This document shows positions 33,485-45,063 of a stretch of 64,000 bases of DNA, piece by piece. Where the stretch lies: the NCBI RefSeq assembly GCF_000003815.2, contig NC_049996.1:14388067-14452066 (forward strand), given 5' to 3'. The stretch comes from Branchiostoma floridae (taxonomy: Eukaryota > Chordata > Leptocardii > Amphioxiformes > Branchiostomatidae). Made by a program: the position numbers and the translations under genes. Numbering within the stretch: position 1 is the first letter of the stretch; every line of letters starts with the position of its first letter. The notes below the pieces were generated by a model. The model ran no database searches. It was given only the letters and a program-made list of their open reading frames with translations, and was not told the origin of the DNA.

Positions 33485-35299
33485 GATGATTTTTGTAGTG
33501 CAAGCCATTGGTGAATTTTGTTATACTTTTAAAAAACCGACAGAGATCGGGCTTCTTTTTAGCCTATCAAGTGTTTGAAGTATTGAAAAAGAAATTGTGG
33601 ACTGATTGAACAGCGTTTACGGCATGATCATTTTCAGTCTGAAATGTTCCTCTCACCACTGGTAAAAATGGTTACTTGTGGAGGAGGTATTTCAATCTTG
33701 ACTGTACACGAGCCATACATTGTAAAGGATTATAATGTGATATAGTTTCATTAATACTTGTTTAAATTATCTTCATTTATCCCATGAATGGTATATTTTA
33801 AAGCTATAACTGATACGAGTGAGATACTAGCATTGATACCTCCATATCTAGGTACTAGTATATGGATAGAGACGCAACCGTTTTCAAAAGAACGCCAAAC
33901 GATTTCATTTATTATTTATTCATACATCTGCAATAGCAAAGACCCTAATTCAATTGCACTTCTATATAATACCGACTTCAGGATGTATTTTAGTGATGGC
34001 TTTTGACTCATACCTCGAACAGCATCGGTTTCTGAATATATTATAAAGCAATCAAATTTGTTTCGATCTAGCGATGAGCAAAGTGCACTTGTCCTTCAGT
34101 TGTAGCTGCGTTTGTTGTGCGTGTTTTGGGCACTCGATCTATGACTCACAATATGTCCCTGAAGAAGTCAAGGATGTTTTTACGGAGCCCATTGCATGTT
34201 GGGAAATACGGGACACCATGAGAAGCCCGAGGGGGTAAACACCATCGTTGCCATGACGACTTGTTTGCGGCGTATGCGTATTTTGCCCGGTCTATGTTGT
34301 AACGATAACGGTATTTCTTCTTTGCCACTGACACATGACGGATTAAAACCATCAACGTAACATAAGTTTTAGTTTGTGAAGTAGAACACAACTGCACCAA
34401 ACCATTAATGGTGTTCAGTTGTCTTGCTGTGCCCTGTTGAGTATAAACAGTTTTCTCTTACAAGATATTCTAGTCTTAGAGTAATACCATTAAAGTTTGA
34501 ATATCTGTGATTCTAATTCATTTTATTGTAATAATAGGCCGACAGTTGAAAAGATGCACCGCTGTATGAAGAGCATAGCTACAACATCAAGATGTCAACC
34601 ACAGACTACTGCAGCACATGAGAGATGAAGAAGAAACCCTCACCTCTAAAGAACTGGGCATACTGCCACTAGTTATCAACATCTATATGTGTAACAGCTA
34701 CATGTATTGGAAGCTGAAATAACGCAGACTATACTTAATAGGACATTACTAGGAATGTTTTGAATAGTCCCTTATTTGAAGACAGGCATATAGTTTTCGA
34801 ATAATATAGTGAACCACCGCTTTCGTCCAGTTACCTCTCCGTTTGCCGCTATATAATTGAGTCACAATATGATTTACTACGATTGCAAAGATCTTTATTG
34901 TTTTATTGTCCCATTCATAGATGGATGTTCAGTGCTTGATTGAATAATGACCATGGTATGCAAAATTAAAAGATTGAAAGAATCATAATCATAAAACATT
35001 ATATGACTATCTCTTTGGCTAGTTTTGGTATGCATACACTGATTTGTTGTATTAACATATAAATACACTGTATATATTTGGCTACATTTCCACCTATAAA
35101 ATTCTAATAGGCAACCTCTAGCACACGTAGTATGAAAAACCGTTAACTTTTATGTGCATGCAGTCAAACTGAAAGCAAATTTAGATGTTTAAAACATTAT
35201 ATAATTGTCAGTACAATTTGTATAGTTGGTGGAGAAAGTCAAATGAATCATATTAGATACAACAGAAACAAAATACACTAGTAATTGAGATACACGTTT
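33485..35299. other. Intergenic
   Basis: AT-rich spacer between paralogue 3 and the 3' end of the TRIM-like gene. A GC-richer patch at 34080-34330 shows no open frame I can support. Confidence 0.5.
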
Positions 35300-37252
35300 T
35301 TAGATTTTATAGATATTTACTGGCATACCCCCTACCAGACTAGAAACAATTAGACACCGCCCATCACGTGATAGAGCCACGCCCATTGGTGCAAACAGCC
35401 CGTCATGCTTGGTGATCACGTGCTTGACGAATGTTCCATCCCGACCGAACTTTGACACGCGATCGTTACGGCAATCTGCTACAATTATGTTGTCGTCACC
35501 ATCCACGAAAACACCGGTAGGGCAGAAGAGTTGTCCGTCCCCTTTACCATACCCTGCTATGGTACCCACACGATTCCCCACCATATCAAACACACTGATG
35601 TTGTTACTACTCGGATCACTGATGATGATTTGGTCTCTACTGTTGGTGGCAATGTACAGCCTCCAGGCAGATCGTACAGTTTTACGGGTCAGCAACTTTT
35701 TGAGCTCCTCGCTTCCCACAAAACTGCATTCAATGCCACCGTTAGGAAGTAACACATACACCTGTGCACCCATAGACACTATGATATGGCCAGGCTTGTT
35801 TGCTGCTATACCCTGCGTACTATACCGTTGATCGGCATCCTCTACATTAACGGCGTCTTTCTCCGCCCCACCACTGGTAAAGATGTGGATGTTGCTTCCA
35901 TCTCCTGTGACGTACACGTTGTCGTTTGAATACGCCACGTCCTTAGGTTCGAAGGTCAAGTCAACGGTTTTTCTGACGTCAAAGGTCTCTCCGTTGAAGA
36001 TCTTCAGCACTCGTTGCCCGGCGACGATGACGTCACCGGGGGCGGTGACCGCTAGACTGAATGACCGTGGTCTGCCGCTCTTCCATTGAGTGGTCAGTCC
36101 TCCCAGTGACGTCACAGTTTCTTCCCGATTTTCCCGCGGAGAGGTCTCTTCCATGAAGTTATCTGTCTTCCCTACTTGACCAAAAAGCGACTCGACTTCG
36201 GCTTTGACATCTTCCCTCTCTACTTCAAAAGTGAGGCCTTTGGATGCTTTTGTTGATAGTCCGTCTTTGTTTCCCGATTCAAAGCTTTTCATCTTCAAAC
36301 TGTCCAGTCGATCTGCCAGACAACCGCTAAGGGACAATATCTCCGTTGAGTTACCGTGGGCTAAAAGTGTTTGGGAGAGGTCTATGTGGGTCTTGTAGGA
36401 ATCTAGAAGCTCTTCTTGCTTTCCAGATGTACTCTCTACCTTGTACTTGAGATTTTCTTCCAGCTCTTTGAGACAGCGTTCTTCTGACTCGCGTACGAGC
36501 TGGATAAGATACTGGGAACGCTCGTGAATTTGTTGGCGAGATGTATCATACTGTTCCGACGCCCTCTTCGCAGTCTCCTCCGCCATGTCGAGTTTTCTCC
36601 GCTGGTTCTCCACGCAAAACTGTGCCTCGTCGATTCCTTTCTCGATTCGCTTCAGCCCCTTCTCCCTGGCTTCCGTTATCTCGACGAAATCGTGCAGCTT
36701 GTGTGTTTTGACGACACAGTGTGCGCAGAGAACCTCACGGCAAGTGTTACAGTAGAGAACGCTCACCTCGCCATGGTCTTTACACTTCGTCGCTTCGCTC
36801 GAGCTCTCGGTGGCAACCACCTTCTGTGTTTCTGACAGGTTGTCCGCTATCCACAGTTCGTGACGGTTAAAGGTGTCCGTCAGCCTGTGGGCTTCCTCAC
36901 AAGCCACGCAGAGATACTTCATGCACTGAAAACAGTAGAATGCAGCATCTTTCTCGTCTGACTCACAGTCCGTGCAACTGGCTCTTACAACCTTTGTGTT
37001 GGGATCCCTTTGTACATACAGCTTTGCCACAAGAGTGTTGTCCGGCAAACTCTGTACGCCGCCTTGTGACAGAGGGGTGTCCTGGCCGCACGTTGGACAC
37101 GTCAACGCACCGCCGGTTGCCGGGATGTTCTCGAGACAACTCCGGCAAAACGTGTGAAGACATGTCAACACTTTGGGTTGATCGAAAACTTTAGAGCAGA
37201 CTTTACAGAGATGATTTTGGCTGGAAAACGAAGCGGTTGGTCGAGACGCCAT
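35300..37252 (-). CDS. TRIM-like RING / B-box / coiled-coil / NHL protein
   Basis: Intronless, 650 residues. The RING finger at 16-55 has the C3HC4 pattern (C16, C19, C31, H33, C36, C39, C52, C55). A first B-box starts at C93-C96 and a second lies at about 155-190 (CKDHGE...CNTC...CAHC...HKLHDF). A long charged coiled coil covers about 190-310, then a linker. Six-bladed-propeller NHL-type repeats fill about 390-650; the clearest is QLFCPTGVFVDGDDNIIVAD, with CRNDRVSKFGRDG after it. The architecture is that of TRIM2/3/32/56/71-like proteins: probable E3 ubiquitin ligase with a substrate- or RNA-binding propeller, cytoplasmic. No filamin domain is seen between coiled coil and NHL, unlike TRIM2/3/71. 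Such genes are greatly expanded in amphioxus, so orthology is not claimed. Confidence 0.9.
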   Translation of the reverse strand: MASRPTASFSSQNHLCKVCSKVFDQPKVLTCLHTFCRSCLENIPATGGALTCPTCGQDTPLSQGGVQSLPDNTLVAKLYVQRDPNTKVVRASCTDCESDEKDAAFYCFQCMKYLCVACEEAHRLTDTFNRHELWIADNLSETQKVVATESSSEATKCKDHGEVSVLYCNTCREVLCAHCVVKTHKLHDFVEITEAREKGLKRIEKGIDEAQFCVENQRRKLDMAEETAKRASEQYDTSRQQIHERSQYLIQLVRESEERCLKELEENLKYKVESTSGKQEELLDSYKTHIDLSQTLLAHGNSTEILSLSGCLADRLDSLKMKSFESGNKDGLSTKASKGLTFEVEREDVKAEVESLFGQVGKTDNFMEETSPRENREETVTSLGGLTTQWKSGRPRSFSLAVTAPGDVIVAGQRVLKIFNGETFDVRKTVDLTFEPKDVAYSNDNVYVTGDGSNIHIFTSGGAEKDAVNVEDADQRYSTQGIAANKPGHIIVSMGAQVYVLLPNGGIECSFVGSEELKKLLTRKTVRSAWRLYIATNSRDQIIISDPSSNNISVFDMVGNRVGTIAGYGKGDGQLFCPTGVFVDGDDNIIVADCRNDRVSKFGRDGTFVKHVITKHDGLFAPMGVALSRDGRCLIVSSLVGGMPVNIYKI

Positions 37253-37689
37253 TGTAGATTTGCCCTCTGACTAGAAGTCGTATGATGCCACGAAATGTTC
37301 AACAATGAATGCACTAGAGTAGATAGGCGTGACAATGCCTCATCATCTGATGGTGTTGAATATTTTATAAGGTAGGCAAAACGCACCTATTGTAATATCC
37401 CATGTAATACCCCTTGATTGCACTCTCTCTGATGGAATTTTGCAATATAGTTGAGTACCCACTGGCGTGAAGCTATTCTGTCTCTAACAATAGTCAAGGA
37501 TGTCCTCAAATGTTCTGAAACGTGAGAATATTATGAAAACGTAAGGATGCCTGGTACATAAATGAATATAACTATATATTTTCTGTTACCAAGAAAGAAA
37601 AAAAATCGCAGCCTTAAACCTCTTGTAGCCAAATGTTATCATAAAAGAAGGGACGCGCTAAGTTTATTAGAATAAGAACAGCTGTGTTT
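37253..37689. other. 5' flank of the TRIM-like gene
   Basis: AT-rich, with no second gene visible. Presumably contains the TRIM-like promoter. Confidence 0.4.
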
Positions 37690-38120
37690 GCTTGTGTGGA
37701 TGGCAATCAGCACCAAGGACAGGTGTAATTACATGTGTATGTGAGTCTGTGTGTGTGCGCGCGCGTGTTAACTATAGGCAACGTGTGTATGCCTGTGTAT
37801 AGATGGCATTCAGCACCAAGGACAGGCATGATTTTATGTGTATGTGTGTGTGTATGCGTGTGTGTGCGTGCGCGCGCGCGTGTGTGTGTGCGCGCGCGTG
37901 TGTGTGTATATGTTGATTATAGGTAAGATGTGTTTGCCTGTGTGTGGATGGCATTCAGCACCAAGGACAGGCATGCTTTCCTGTGCATGTGACTGTGTGT
38001 GTGTGTGCGCGCGCGCTTGTGTTTGTGTTATCCTGTTTATGAGCCTGTGTGGATGGCATTCAGTACCAAGGACAGGTATGGTTTCCTATGTATATGCTCT
38101 TTCACGTGTGTGGGGTCAGT
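37690..38120. repeat. Four-copy tandem repeat with alternating GT/GC tracts
   Basis: The word GGATGGCATTCAGCACCAAG (with small changes) recurs at 37698, 37801, 37946 and 38051. Between copies lie long alternating purine-pyrimidine runs (GTGTGTGCGCGCGC), the type of sequence able to form Z-DNA. Unit length varies (103-145) with the length of the run. Confidence 0.85.
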
Positions 38121-38765
38121 AAAGAAGAAGGTGTGTTTGCATGTGTGTATTCGTGTCGAAATGCATAATGTTGCATACACAAGCTACGTAGCAAAGTGCT
38201 ACACCTTTATCAGATATTTCTGTTTTCTGAGAAGTAAAGCGGGCAAACTGGTATATAAGCAACCCATAATTCCATTGACTCTCTTACCAATGCACCTGAT
38301 CAAGTTCCACATACATATTGAGATTAGATAGGAGATCGCAACCAAACAGTAGTTTGAACAAAATTCTCGTTGATGCAGACGTTAAGTTTGACATGGATAA
38401 GTTTGAAATGGCGAGGATAACACAACTACTTTCTAAGGGCTTTCAATTCAGTGATAAGGTAGCTACGGTTTTCAGGGTACAGTAAGTAATTGAAAACAAA
38501 TAGATAAAGCTGTTTTGCACCCCTGTGTAAAAATCACACTTGGTATGGTCCATTCAGCCAATGTCTGTTCTTGTCTTGCGGAAAAGGCTTGGATTGTTTT
38601 TCAACATTTTGGGTAAATTTATAGTTTTTGGTTCACAAATTAGTTATTCTAACGCGTGGAGTAAATATCAGGGTTGTTTCCACTGTGGATTTATGCCGTT
38701 TGTTCGATGTTGGAAGGAGAAAATGCACATTTCCTGAGCTGGAAGATTCTGAAGAAGACACGAAA
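38121..38765. other. Intergenic
   Basis: No gene recognised; AT-rich. Confidence 0.4.
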
Positions 38766-38815
38766 ATGGCGTCATCGGAAGGACCGGGTTGGTTGGGGAG
38801 ACGCGTTTTTACAAG
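38766..38815 (+). CDS. Possible first coding exon
   Basis: ATG with good context (GAAAATGGCG) opens 16 codons, MASSEGPGWLGRRVFT, then a near-perfect donor (ACAAG, GTAAGA). No matching next exon was found before the assembly gap. It could be a host 5' exon or the start of a transposon gene, since the nuclease gene at 24046 also begins MASS. Low confidence. Confidence 0.3.
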
Positions 38816-39319
38816 GTAAGACAGCAAATTATGTCGTATTATCAATTTTTAATAAACTCATAACATCAAGTTATAATTACATGTGAATTGTTTCAGTAAT
38901 TGTGAAAATTAGTGTGCTTCTCGAAATACTGCGCACTAATTTATAGGCCGGTTTATATTCGGAAATCTTTTTTGCATTTTCTTGATTTTTTTTTCTTTTT
39001 GGCGTCTTTAGAGAATGTCGAATTTGTTTCTTTTTTGTCGTAACGAAATGAGAGAATTGCGATGTAATATTGGTAGGAAACGTTCTATATACCCTTTTGT
39101 TTTTCATATCTCGACATGGTAATCAGCGTGTTTCAACGACCACCTGTTTATCATAAACCGCACGTGGGCATCTTTGAATCGTGATGTTTTTCCCGCCAAA
39201 CAGTACATTCCTCTAAACAACGCAAAAGGCTTCCGCACATCTGAAATATTCCAGTCCATTATTTAGATAAGTCTCAGCTTTTGTTGGCGCAGTAGAATAT
39301 TCAGGGTTATTCTTCTTTG
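38816..39319. other. Non-coding, no feature seen
   Basis: AT-rich sequence after the possible exon; no repeat recognised. Confidence 0.4.
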
Positions 39320-39404
39320 ATACCAAGCCGACGGTTGATGGTTTCAAACTACAATAATTTTGAAAATATTGCAGTTTGAAACCACGAACATCGACTTGAT
39401 ATCC
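39320..39404. repeat. Short hairpin element, copy 1
   Basis: Inverted arms of about 36 bases (TACCAAGCCGACGGTTGATG and reverse GATATCAAGTCGATGTTCGT), continuing into GGTTTCAAACT(A/G)CAAT on both sides. Related to the better hairpin at 39745-39839. Confidence 0.7.
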
Positions 39405-39680
39405 ATCACTACACTGTCTTTAGAAAGGATGTAGGTTCCCCCTCGGATATAGGTGAACTAGCATTAGACTCATTCATCCCTTCGCAGTACGCTATTTGTT
39501 GTAATTTTTCTACAAGCAAACATTAGAAAGTGATGGTCAAAATTGTTAGGACTGTTTTGAAACATTATTTATTGCTTCAAAGTTCTTCAAGAGTAGCAAA
39601 TAATGACAAGCAACCAGTGGTGGCTAAAATTCTGGTAAAAGGCAGTATGAATGTATAACAAAGTTTTTTAGTGTAAGATA

Positions 39681-39747
39681 CATGTAATGCTGGTGCTCCT
39701 TTATCCGTTGTGTAACCTATATCCGTTGTTTTTAAAAACGGTATTTA
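39681..39747 (-). repeat. Dispersed repeat with ATAACAACGGATATAGG words, copy 1
   Basis: Reversed, it reads TAAATACC...ACAACGGATATAGG...ACGGATAAAGG...AGCATTACATG. The same order occurs forward at 42753-42822, and a part of it at about 39430-39475. It borders the hairpin at 39745. Confidence 0.6.
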
Positions 39748-39839
39748 GGAATATCAAGTCGACAGACATTAGTTTCAAATTGCAATATTTACAGGATATT
39801 GCAGTTTGAAACTACCATCTGTCGACTTGATATTCCTAA
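39745..39839. repeat. Short hairpin element, copy 2
   Basis: Arms of about 40 bases, TTAGGAATATCAAGTCGACA at the left and its exact reverse at the right, then AGTTTCAAA(T/C)TGCAATAT on both sides around an eight-base loop. Non-coding fold-back element. Confidence 0.8.
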
Positions 39840-40110
39840 CGGGAGGTGCCCCAACACGGTACGCTTTTTCTTGCGCTCAAACTCATGGCGCTCCATCGCT
39901 AGTTGCCTGAGAGTGCTCAAATTTTTATGACTGAATTTTTTACACATAGATTTGAACAACACACTTGAATAAGAAATGCATTCATGTGATTCATGAACCT
40001 TTCGCGCTGCGTGTTACAAGCGGCAAACACTGTGAGACAATTTCGTGTATGTAACCTTCCAATTTTGTGCTACGCTGGACAGTGTGCCTAACTCGGGTCT
40101 ACCGAAAGTG
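39840..40110. other. Non-coding, no feature seen
   Basis: Spacer between the hairpin and the first 10-bp array. Confidence 0.4.
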
Positions 40111-41490
40111 CGAAAAGGAACGAAAAGGAACGAAAAGGAACGAAAAGGAACGAAAAGGAACGAAAAGGAACGAAAAGGAACGAAGTATGAAGCAAATTCA
40201 AATAAAATCGATGGTAATATTAGGAAAAGGTAAACTGTGATCGGCAAATGCATTTTGCGGCTTGTTCCACGAAATTCCTATAGCAATGGTTCAATGGAGG
40301 AATGAATATTGATGAGACCTATCTATGCATATCTATGTTCATGTACGTGTTAATGTGGTTATAACATTCCTTAGAATATCCATATTACATTTATATTATA
40401 AAATTTCACAAGAAGAAATGGATTATGTTGAGAACGATTGCGCATATTTTATCATAAAAAGCCATGCTATGTGGATATAGTTGTTTAAAAAATGCAATGA
40501 TAGCAAAGTTACAAGTATATGTATTGCACAATTTGTAAGAACTTGACCTTAGAGAAATATAGGTCGAATGTTCGAACCCAGGGAAGTCGACGATCGGAAG
40601 TTCGAGCCCAGCATGTTGGGAATTATTCTTCCTTCCTTTTCTTTCACACTTTCATTAATATCAATACAATGCCTTAAATTTGTTTTGCAACCAGGACATC
40701 TAAACCCGGCATTGGGATTTTTTTATCATCAGCGAGGGCCTGATGTCGGTCGCAAGAGGCAGAAATTTATTTGTATTGAATATGACGGAAAATTGTTGAC
40801 AGAAATTGTATTTCCCAATATCCTTTGCACAAATTCCTCACGTTGGCACCTTTCTTCCCGCCAAAATGATGAATACTCATTGTACAACTTGATGAAATCT
40901 CTTTGGTACAATGTATATATGTCTCTCCTTTTACAGCTTTTCTTTCGTTGTGAACGAGCGAGAAGATATGTCTCCAGTCTCCAGAAAACCATGTTGTTGG
41001 CCCTGTTGAAGGGAGCTGTCATGCTCGTGGGGCAGCAGTTTATTAGCATATCTTTCCTGACCGGATTTCGCGGGTCATTTGCATGCGGCGCTCCCCTCTA
41101 GGGAGAATAAAAGCCACCCAAATACAACAACAACGTTACAATCTTGCCTCATCCTGAAAATGTATAATAATCGATATTCATCTACCACCCACTGAATTTT
41201 AGTCCTTACTTTCTTATCTCAGTTCCGTTTCTTTGTATTTCGCAGATCTTCAAAGAATAATTTAGCCACACAAAAACAACAGCCTGAAACAGCGCTGTAA
41301 AAATTTGATAATGTCAAATTCTCGGTAAAATAGAACACGTTTTATAGGCTTCTAACGCCCGCAGTACCGATTCCTTATATTCTCATTGATTTTATTTAAG
41401 TTTGCTTCATACTCCATTCCTTTTCGTTCCTTTTCGTTCCTTTTCGTTCCTTTTCGTTCCTTTTCGTTCCTTTTCGTTCCTTTTCGCTCC
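40111..41490. mobile_element. Element with tandem-array-containing inverted ends
   Basis: Left: seven perfect 10-bp units CGAAAAGGAA (40111-40180). Right: the reverse complement array of at least six perfect units (41421-41480) and one variant. Inward of both arrays the inverted match continues for about 50 bases: GTATGAAGCAAA, AAATAAAATC and AATAT(T/A)AGGAA on both sides. That continued match shows one unit rather than two chance satellites. The interior has a 177-codon open frame (40568-41101) without a recognisable domain. The outer ends are poorly defined. No family is assigned. Confidence 0.65.
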
Positions 41491-41787
41491 TTTTCGACCC
41501 CGTTCAATCCTGTACGCTCCTTTTCCCACTTGCTCTACTCCGACGAACTCGGTACACTTTAGTACCATTTTGCTCTCTTCAGAAGATATGGTAGCTTTCA
41601 TTACACAGAAAAAACTAACAGTATGATACTTCAGGTCTCTTCTGACAAAAGCATCGCGACTGACAGTCCATCTTGGCTCACATGAGGCAGGCTGCTTTGA
41701 TGTGTTTTAAGCAGTTACGGTGTATAAGGTTATATATCGTACTATGATATGTTACAACGCATGCGAACACAATACACCATAATTTGC

Positions 41788-42424
41788 NNNNNNNNNNNNN
41801 NNNNNNNNNNNNNNNNNNNNNNNNNNNNNNNNNNNNNNNNNNNNNNNNNNNNNNNNNNNNNNNNNNNNNNNNNNNNNNNNNNNNNNNNNNNNNNNNNNNN
41901 NNNNNNNNNNNNNNNNNNNNNNNNNNNNNNNNNNNNNNNNNNNNNNNNNNNNNNNNNNNNNNNNNNNNNNNNNNNNNNNNNNNNNNNNNNNNNNNNNNNN
42001 NNNNNNNNNNNNNNNNNNNNNNNNNNNNNNNNNNNNNNNNNNNNNNNNNNNNNNNNNNNNNNNNNNNNNNNNNNNNNNNNNNNNNNNNNNNNNNNNNNNN
42101 NNNNNNNNNNNNNNNNNNNNNNNNNNNNNNNNNNNNNNNNNNNNNNNNNNNNNNNNNNNNNNNNNNNNNNNNNNNNNNNNNNNNNNNNNNNNNNNNNNNN
42201 NNNNNNNNNNNNNNNNNNNNNNNNNNNNNNNNNNNNNNNNNNNNNNNNNNNNNNNNNNNNNNNNNNNNNNNNNNNNNNNNNNNNNNNNNNNNNNNNNNNN
42301 NNNNNNNNNNNNNNNNNNNNNNNNNNNNNNNNNNNNNNNNNNNNNNNNNNNNNNNNNNNNNNNNNNNNNNNNNNNNNNNNNNNNNNNNNNNNNNNNNNNN
42401 NNNNNNNNNNNNNNNNNNNNNNNN
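41788..42424. other. Assembly gap (637 N)
   Basis: Run of N. Open frames that cross it are artefacts. Confidence 0.99.
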
Positions 42425-43140
42425 TTTATTTATGTGTATCATGGCGTTGTGTGACTGCTGAAAAGAGTTCGTATAGTTAGCGACACGAGCCGCCAATACG
42501 CAGAGGCCGGTGACCGCAGTGATTCAGCACTGTCAACATTACTGTTAGAATTCTGTTTTTTGAAAAAAAACATGAAGTAAATATGTTAAAGTATACTTTG
42601 AATGCAAATTAAAGCTGTGTGCATGGACTTGGTTTATTTACCTTTGTAATCAGCATAGTCAGTGGTAACAAACACGGTGTACTTATTGATAATAAGATCA
42701 GCAAAAAATCCGTGCCGTCTTAGGACGGGAACCGTCTTAGGGCGGCCCCCGTTAAATACCCTGTTTTGAATAACAACGGATATAGGATACCACACGGATA
42801 AAGGTGAACTAGCATTACATGTCATGCTCAAGTAAAACTTCTACCAAAATACCTATCATCTCTAGCAGGACTCACAAGTTGTCATTTGATGAAGTCAAGT
42901 CTCTTTTGGGTACATCTTTTCCCATCAGTGCTCTAAATTGATTCTTGTTTATTATAAAATAAAGATGGGTGATCATATCATGATTGGTAACCAGGTTATT
43001 AGATACAAGAGTATTGGGCTAACTACTAGTACTCCAATGAGTTACTATAATTGTGTATTGTTACTTCTTTGCCTCAGACTGTCATTTCACAGTTTGATTT
43101 GTCTTAAGGAGTGCTAATATACCTTTCTATTGTACAACCA
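42425..43140. other. Spacer with one dispersed repeat
   Basis: Holds the forward copy (42753-42822) of the ACAACGGATATAGG repeat also seen at 39681-39747, and next to it a short direct repeat CCGTCTTAGG(A/G)CGG (about 42716-42744). The rest shows nothing. Confidence 0.55.
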
Positions 43141-44215
43141 TGTAGTTACCTGTGTCCTGAGAGTCAGCCAGCTGTGCAGGTGTTCCTGTCCTGATGAGAT
43201 GAGACTTGTGATGACAGAGGCACCAGGTGATCAGATACAGGAGTATCAGGCTAGGTGAGAAAAATCTCAATTCTGTATTTTATCTACTGTTCCCTTTGTG
43301 TTATTTGAGACAAGTCAGTAACTTGTAATGTCTGTATAGTTATAGGTGTCTTCTGACTGCTGCAGAAGTGAGGACTCCTGTCTAAACCTGACAAGACTGG
43401 ACTGAACTAGACCAGACTGAGATAATATGAAGATGGAAGAAGAATATCAGGTAAGAAAAATCTGTATCTTTATTTTGACTACTATTCACTTTGTGTTATT
43501 TGAGACAAGTGTGTAACTTGTAATATCTGCATAGTTAGGTGTCTGCTGACTGCTGCAGTAGTGAGGACTCCTGTCTGAACCTGACAAGACTGGATTGAAC
43601 CAGACCAGACTGAGATAATATGAAGATGCAAGAAGAATATCAGGTAAGAAAAATCTGTATCTGCATTTTGACTCCTATTAACTTGGTGTTATTTGAGACA
43701 AGTGTGTAACTTGCAATGTCTGTATAGTTAGGTGGCTGCTAACTGATGCAGTAGTGAGGACTCCTGTCTGAACCTGACAAGACTGGATTGGACCAGACCA
43801 GGTGATTTGAAGACTGCAGAGAAATATCAGGTGAGAAATATATGACTTCTGCATTTTATCTAACATTTACTTTGTGTTATTTCAGACAAGTGTGTAACTT
43901 GTAATGTCTATAGTTAGGTGCCTGCTGACTGCTGCAGTAGTGAGGACTCCTGTCTGAACCTGACAAGACTGGATTGGACTAGACCAGACAATTTGAAGAC
44001 CCAAGAGGAATATCAGGTGAGAAATACATGAATTCTCCATTTCATCTTACATTAATTACTATGTGTTATTTGAGATGTGTGTGTAACCTGGTGTCTGCCG
44101 ACTGTTGCAGTAGTGAGGACTCCTGTCTGAACCTGACAAGACTGGATTGAACTAGACCAGACTAAGATAATATGAAGATGGAAGAAGAATATCAGGTGAG
44201 AAAAATCTGTACCTG
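43141..44215 (+). repeat. Tandem array of five exon-like cassettes
   Basis: Five head-to-tail units, 173-193 bp apart. Each has an acceptor (TG(C/A)TGCAG or TGTTGCAG), an exon-like body of 79 or 85 bp, and a donor (ATATCAG, then GTAAGA or GTGAGA). Bodies: 43366-43450, 43559-43643, 43752-43830, 43938-44016, 44111-44195. Shared body words are TGAGGACTCCTGTCT, AACCTGACAAGACTGGA and ATATCAG. Stops occur in all three frames near the 5' end; in copies 1, 2 and 5 an ATG lies eight codons before the donor, opening MKM(E/Q)EEYQ. A more diverged relative precedes them (about 43180-43254). They may be alternative 5' UTR/first-coding exons or exons of a non-coding RNA; only splice signals and conservation are seen. 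Confidence 0.7.
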
Positions 44216-44269
44216 CATTGTGACTACTACATGCATTCACTTGGTGTTATTTGTGTTAATTGACCCGCC

Positions 44270-44402
44270 GCCCCAAAATCGACCCGCCGCCCTGCACGGA
44301 GGAATGGGATCCTTGCTAGCACCCGCCGCCCTGCACGGAGGAATGGGATCCTTGCTAGCACCCGCCGCCCTGCACGGAGGAAGGCGATCCTAGCTAGCAA
44401 GC
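44270..44402. repeat. 39-bp minisatellite, three copies
   Basis: Unit begins CCCGCCGCCCTGCACGGAGG and ends CTTGCTAGCA, 39 bp. Read forward it keeps frame (PAALHGGMGSLLA), but this is a consequence of unit length, not evidence of a gene. Confidence 0.85.
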
Positions 44403-44519
44403 CTACCCGCCCGCCCCTTTCATTTCCAACAGAGAAAGTGCTCTCATGCCTTTACATGCTTTTTTGTGGCACAATTTTATGATAGAAGAAACTTATTACT
44501 GATTTAAACCATTGATTAT

Positions 44520-44928
44520 GTGGGACCGCGTGGCACGATCGGGAGCGCGTTGGTCTCAGGCCCGAGAGGTCCCGGGTTCAAATCCGCTTGCCGTGTCACC
44601 GATCTTGTGCCCTTGGGAAAGGCACTTTACACGACTTTCCTCACCTAACTCAGGTGTGAATGAGTACATAGCTGCGGCTAGTGGCAGTGACAGGCCTTTG
44701 TGGTGGTGAAAGGCCATAGGGGCATGTTCGGGCATGACGCACCCGCCATGACACATGAGTCAGGGGTAGGAGGAACCCCTTGCATCCTTGGTCGGAAGTC
44801 CTCCTAGGAGACGGAAACTCCAAACAACAAACCTCTGTGGATCTGCCGCTACCAGCCCAAAGCTGCCTAGGCAGATCCGTGTAATGAGTTGTATCATTGG
44901 CAAATAAATAAATAAATAAAAAAATAAA
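44520..44928 (+). mobile_element. tRNA-derived SINE, complete, with target duplication
   Basis: Starts GTGGGACCGCGTGGCACGAT. Box A-like TGGCACGATCGGGAGCG and box B GGGTTCAAATCC sit in tRNA-like order, followed by CTTGTGCCCTTGGGAAAGGC and a body ending in an (AAAT)n tail. A perfect 12-bp target duplication (TAAACCATTGAT) flanks it at 44505-44516 and 44929-44940. The head and first ~300 bases match the copy at 56725; the last ~90 do not. It is a retroposon, not a tRNA gene. Confidence 0.9.
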
Positions 44929-45063
44929 TAAACCATTGATCTAAGCCAGTTTATTTAAAAGACAACAAAATTTTGTTTGCCTTTCAAACATATGATAGAT
45001 TTTGACAACAGTCAGTCCTCTTGATTGTAATGTAAGCTTTTGATTAAGCAATCTCACATACAT

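Noticed and set aside
37735-38122. Frames of 60-94 codons rich in V, C and R
   Set aside because: They translate GT/GC dinucleotide tracts.
41678-42496. Open frames of 225-272 codons across 41788-42424
   Set aside because: Almost all of their length is N; an assembly gap, not coding sequence.
44172-44393. PAALHGGMGSLLA repeat protein
   Set aside because: Produced by a three-copy 39-bp minisatellite without gene context.
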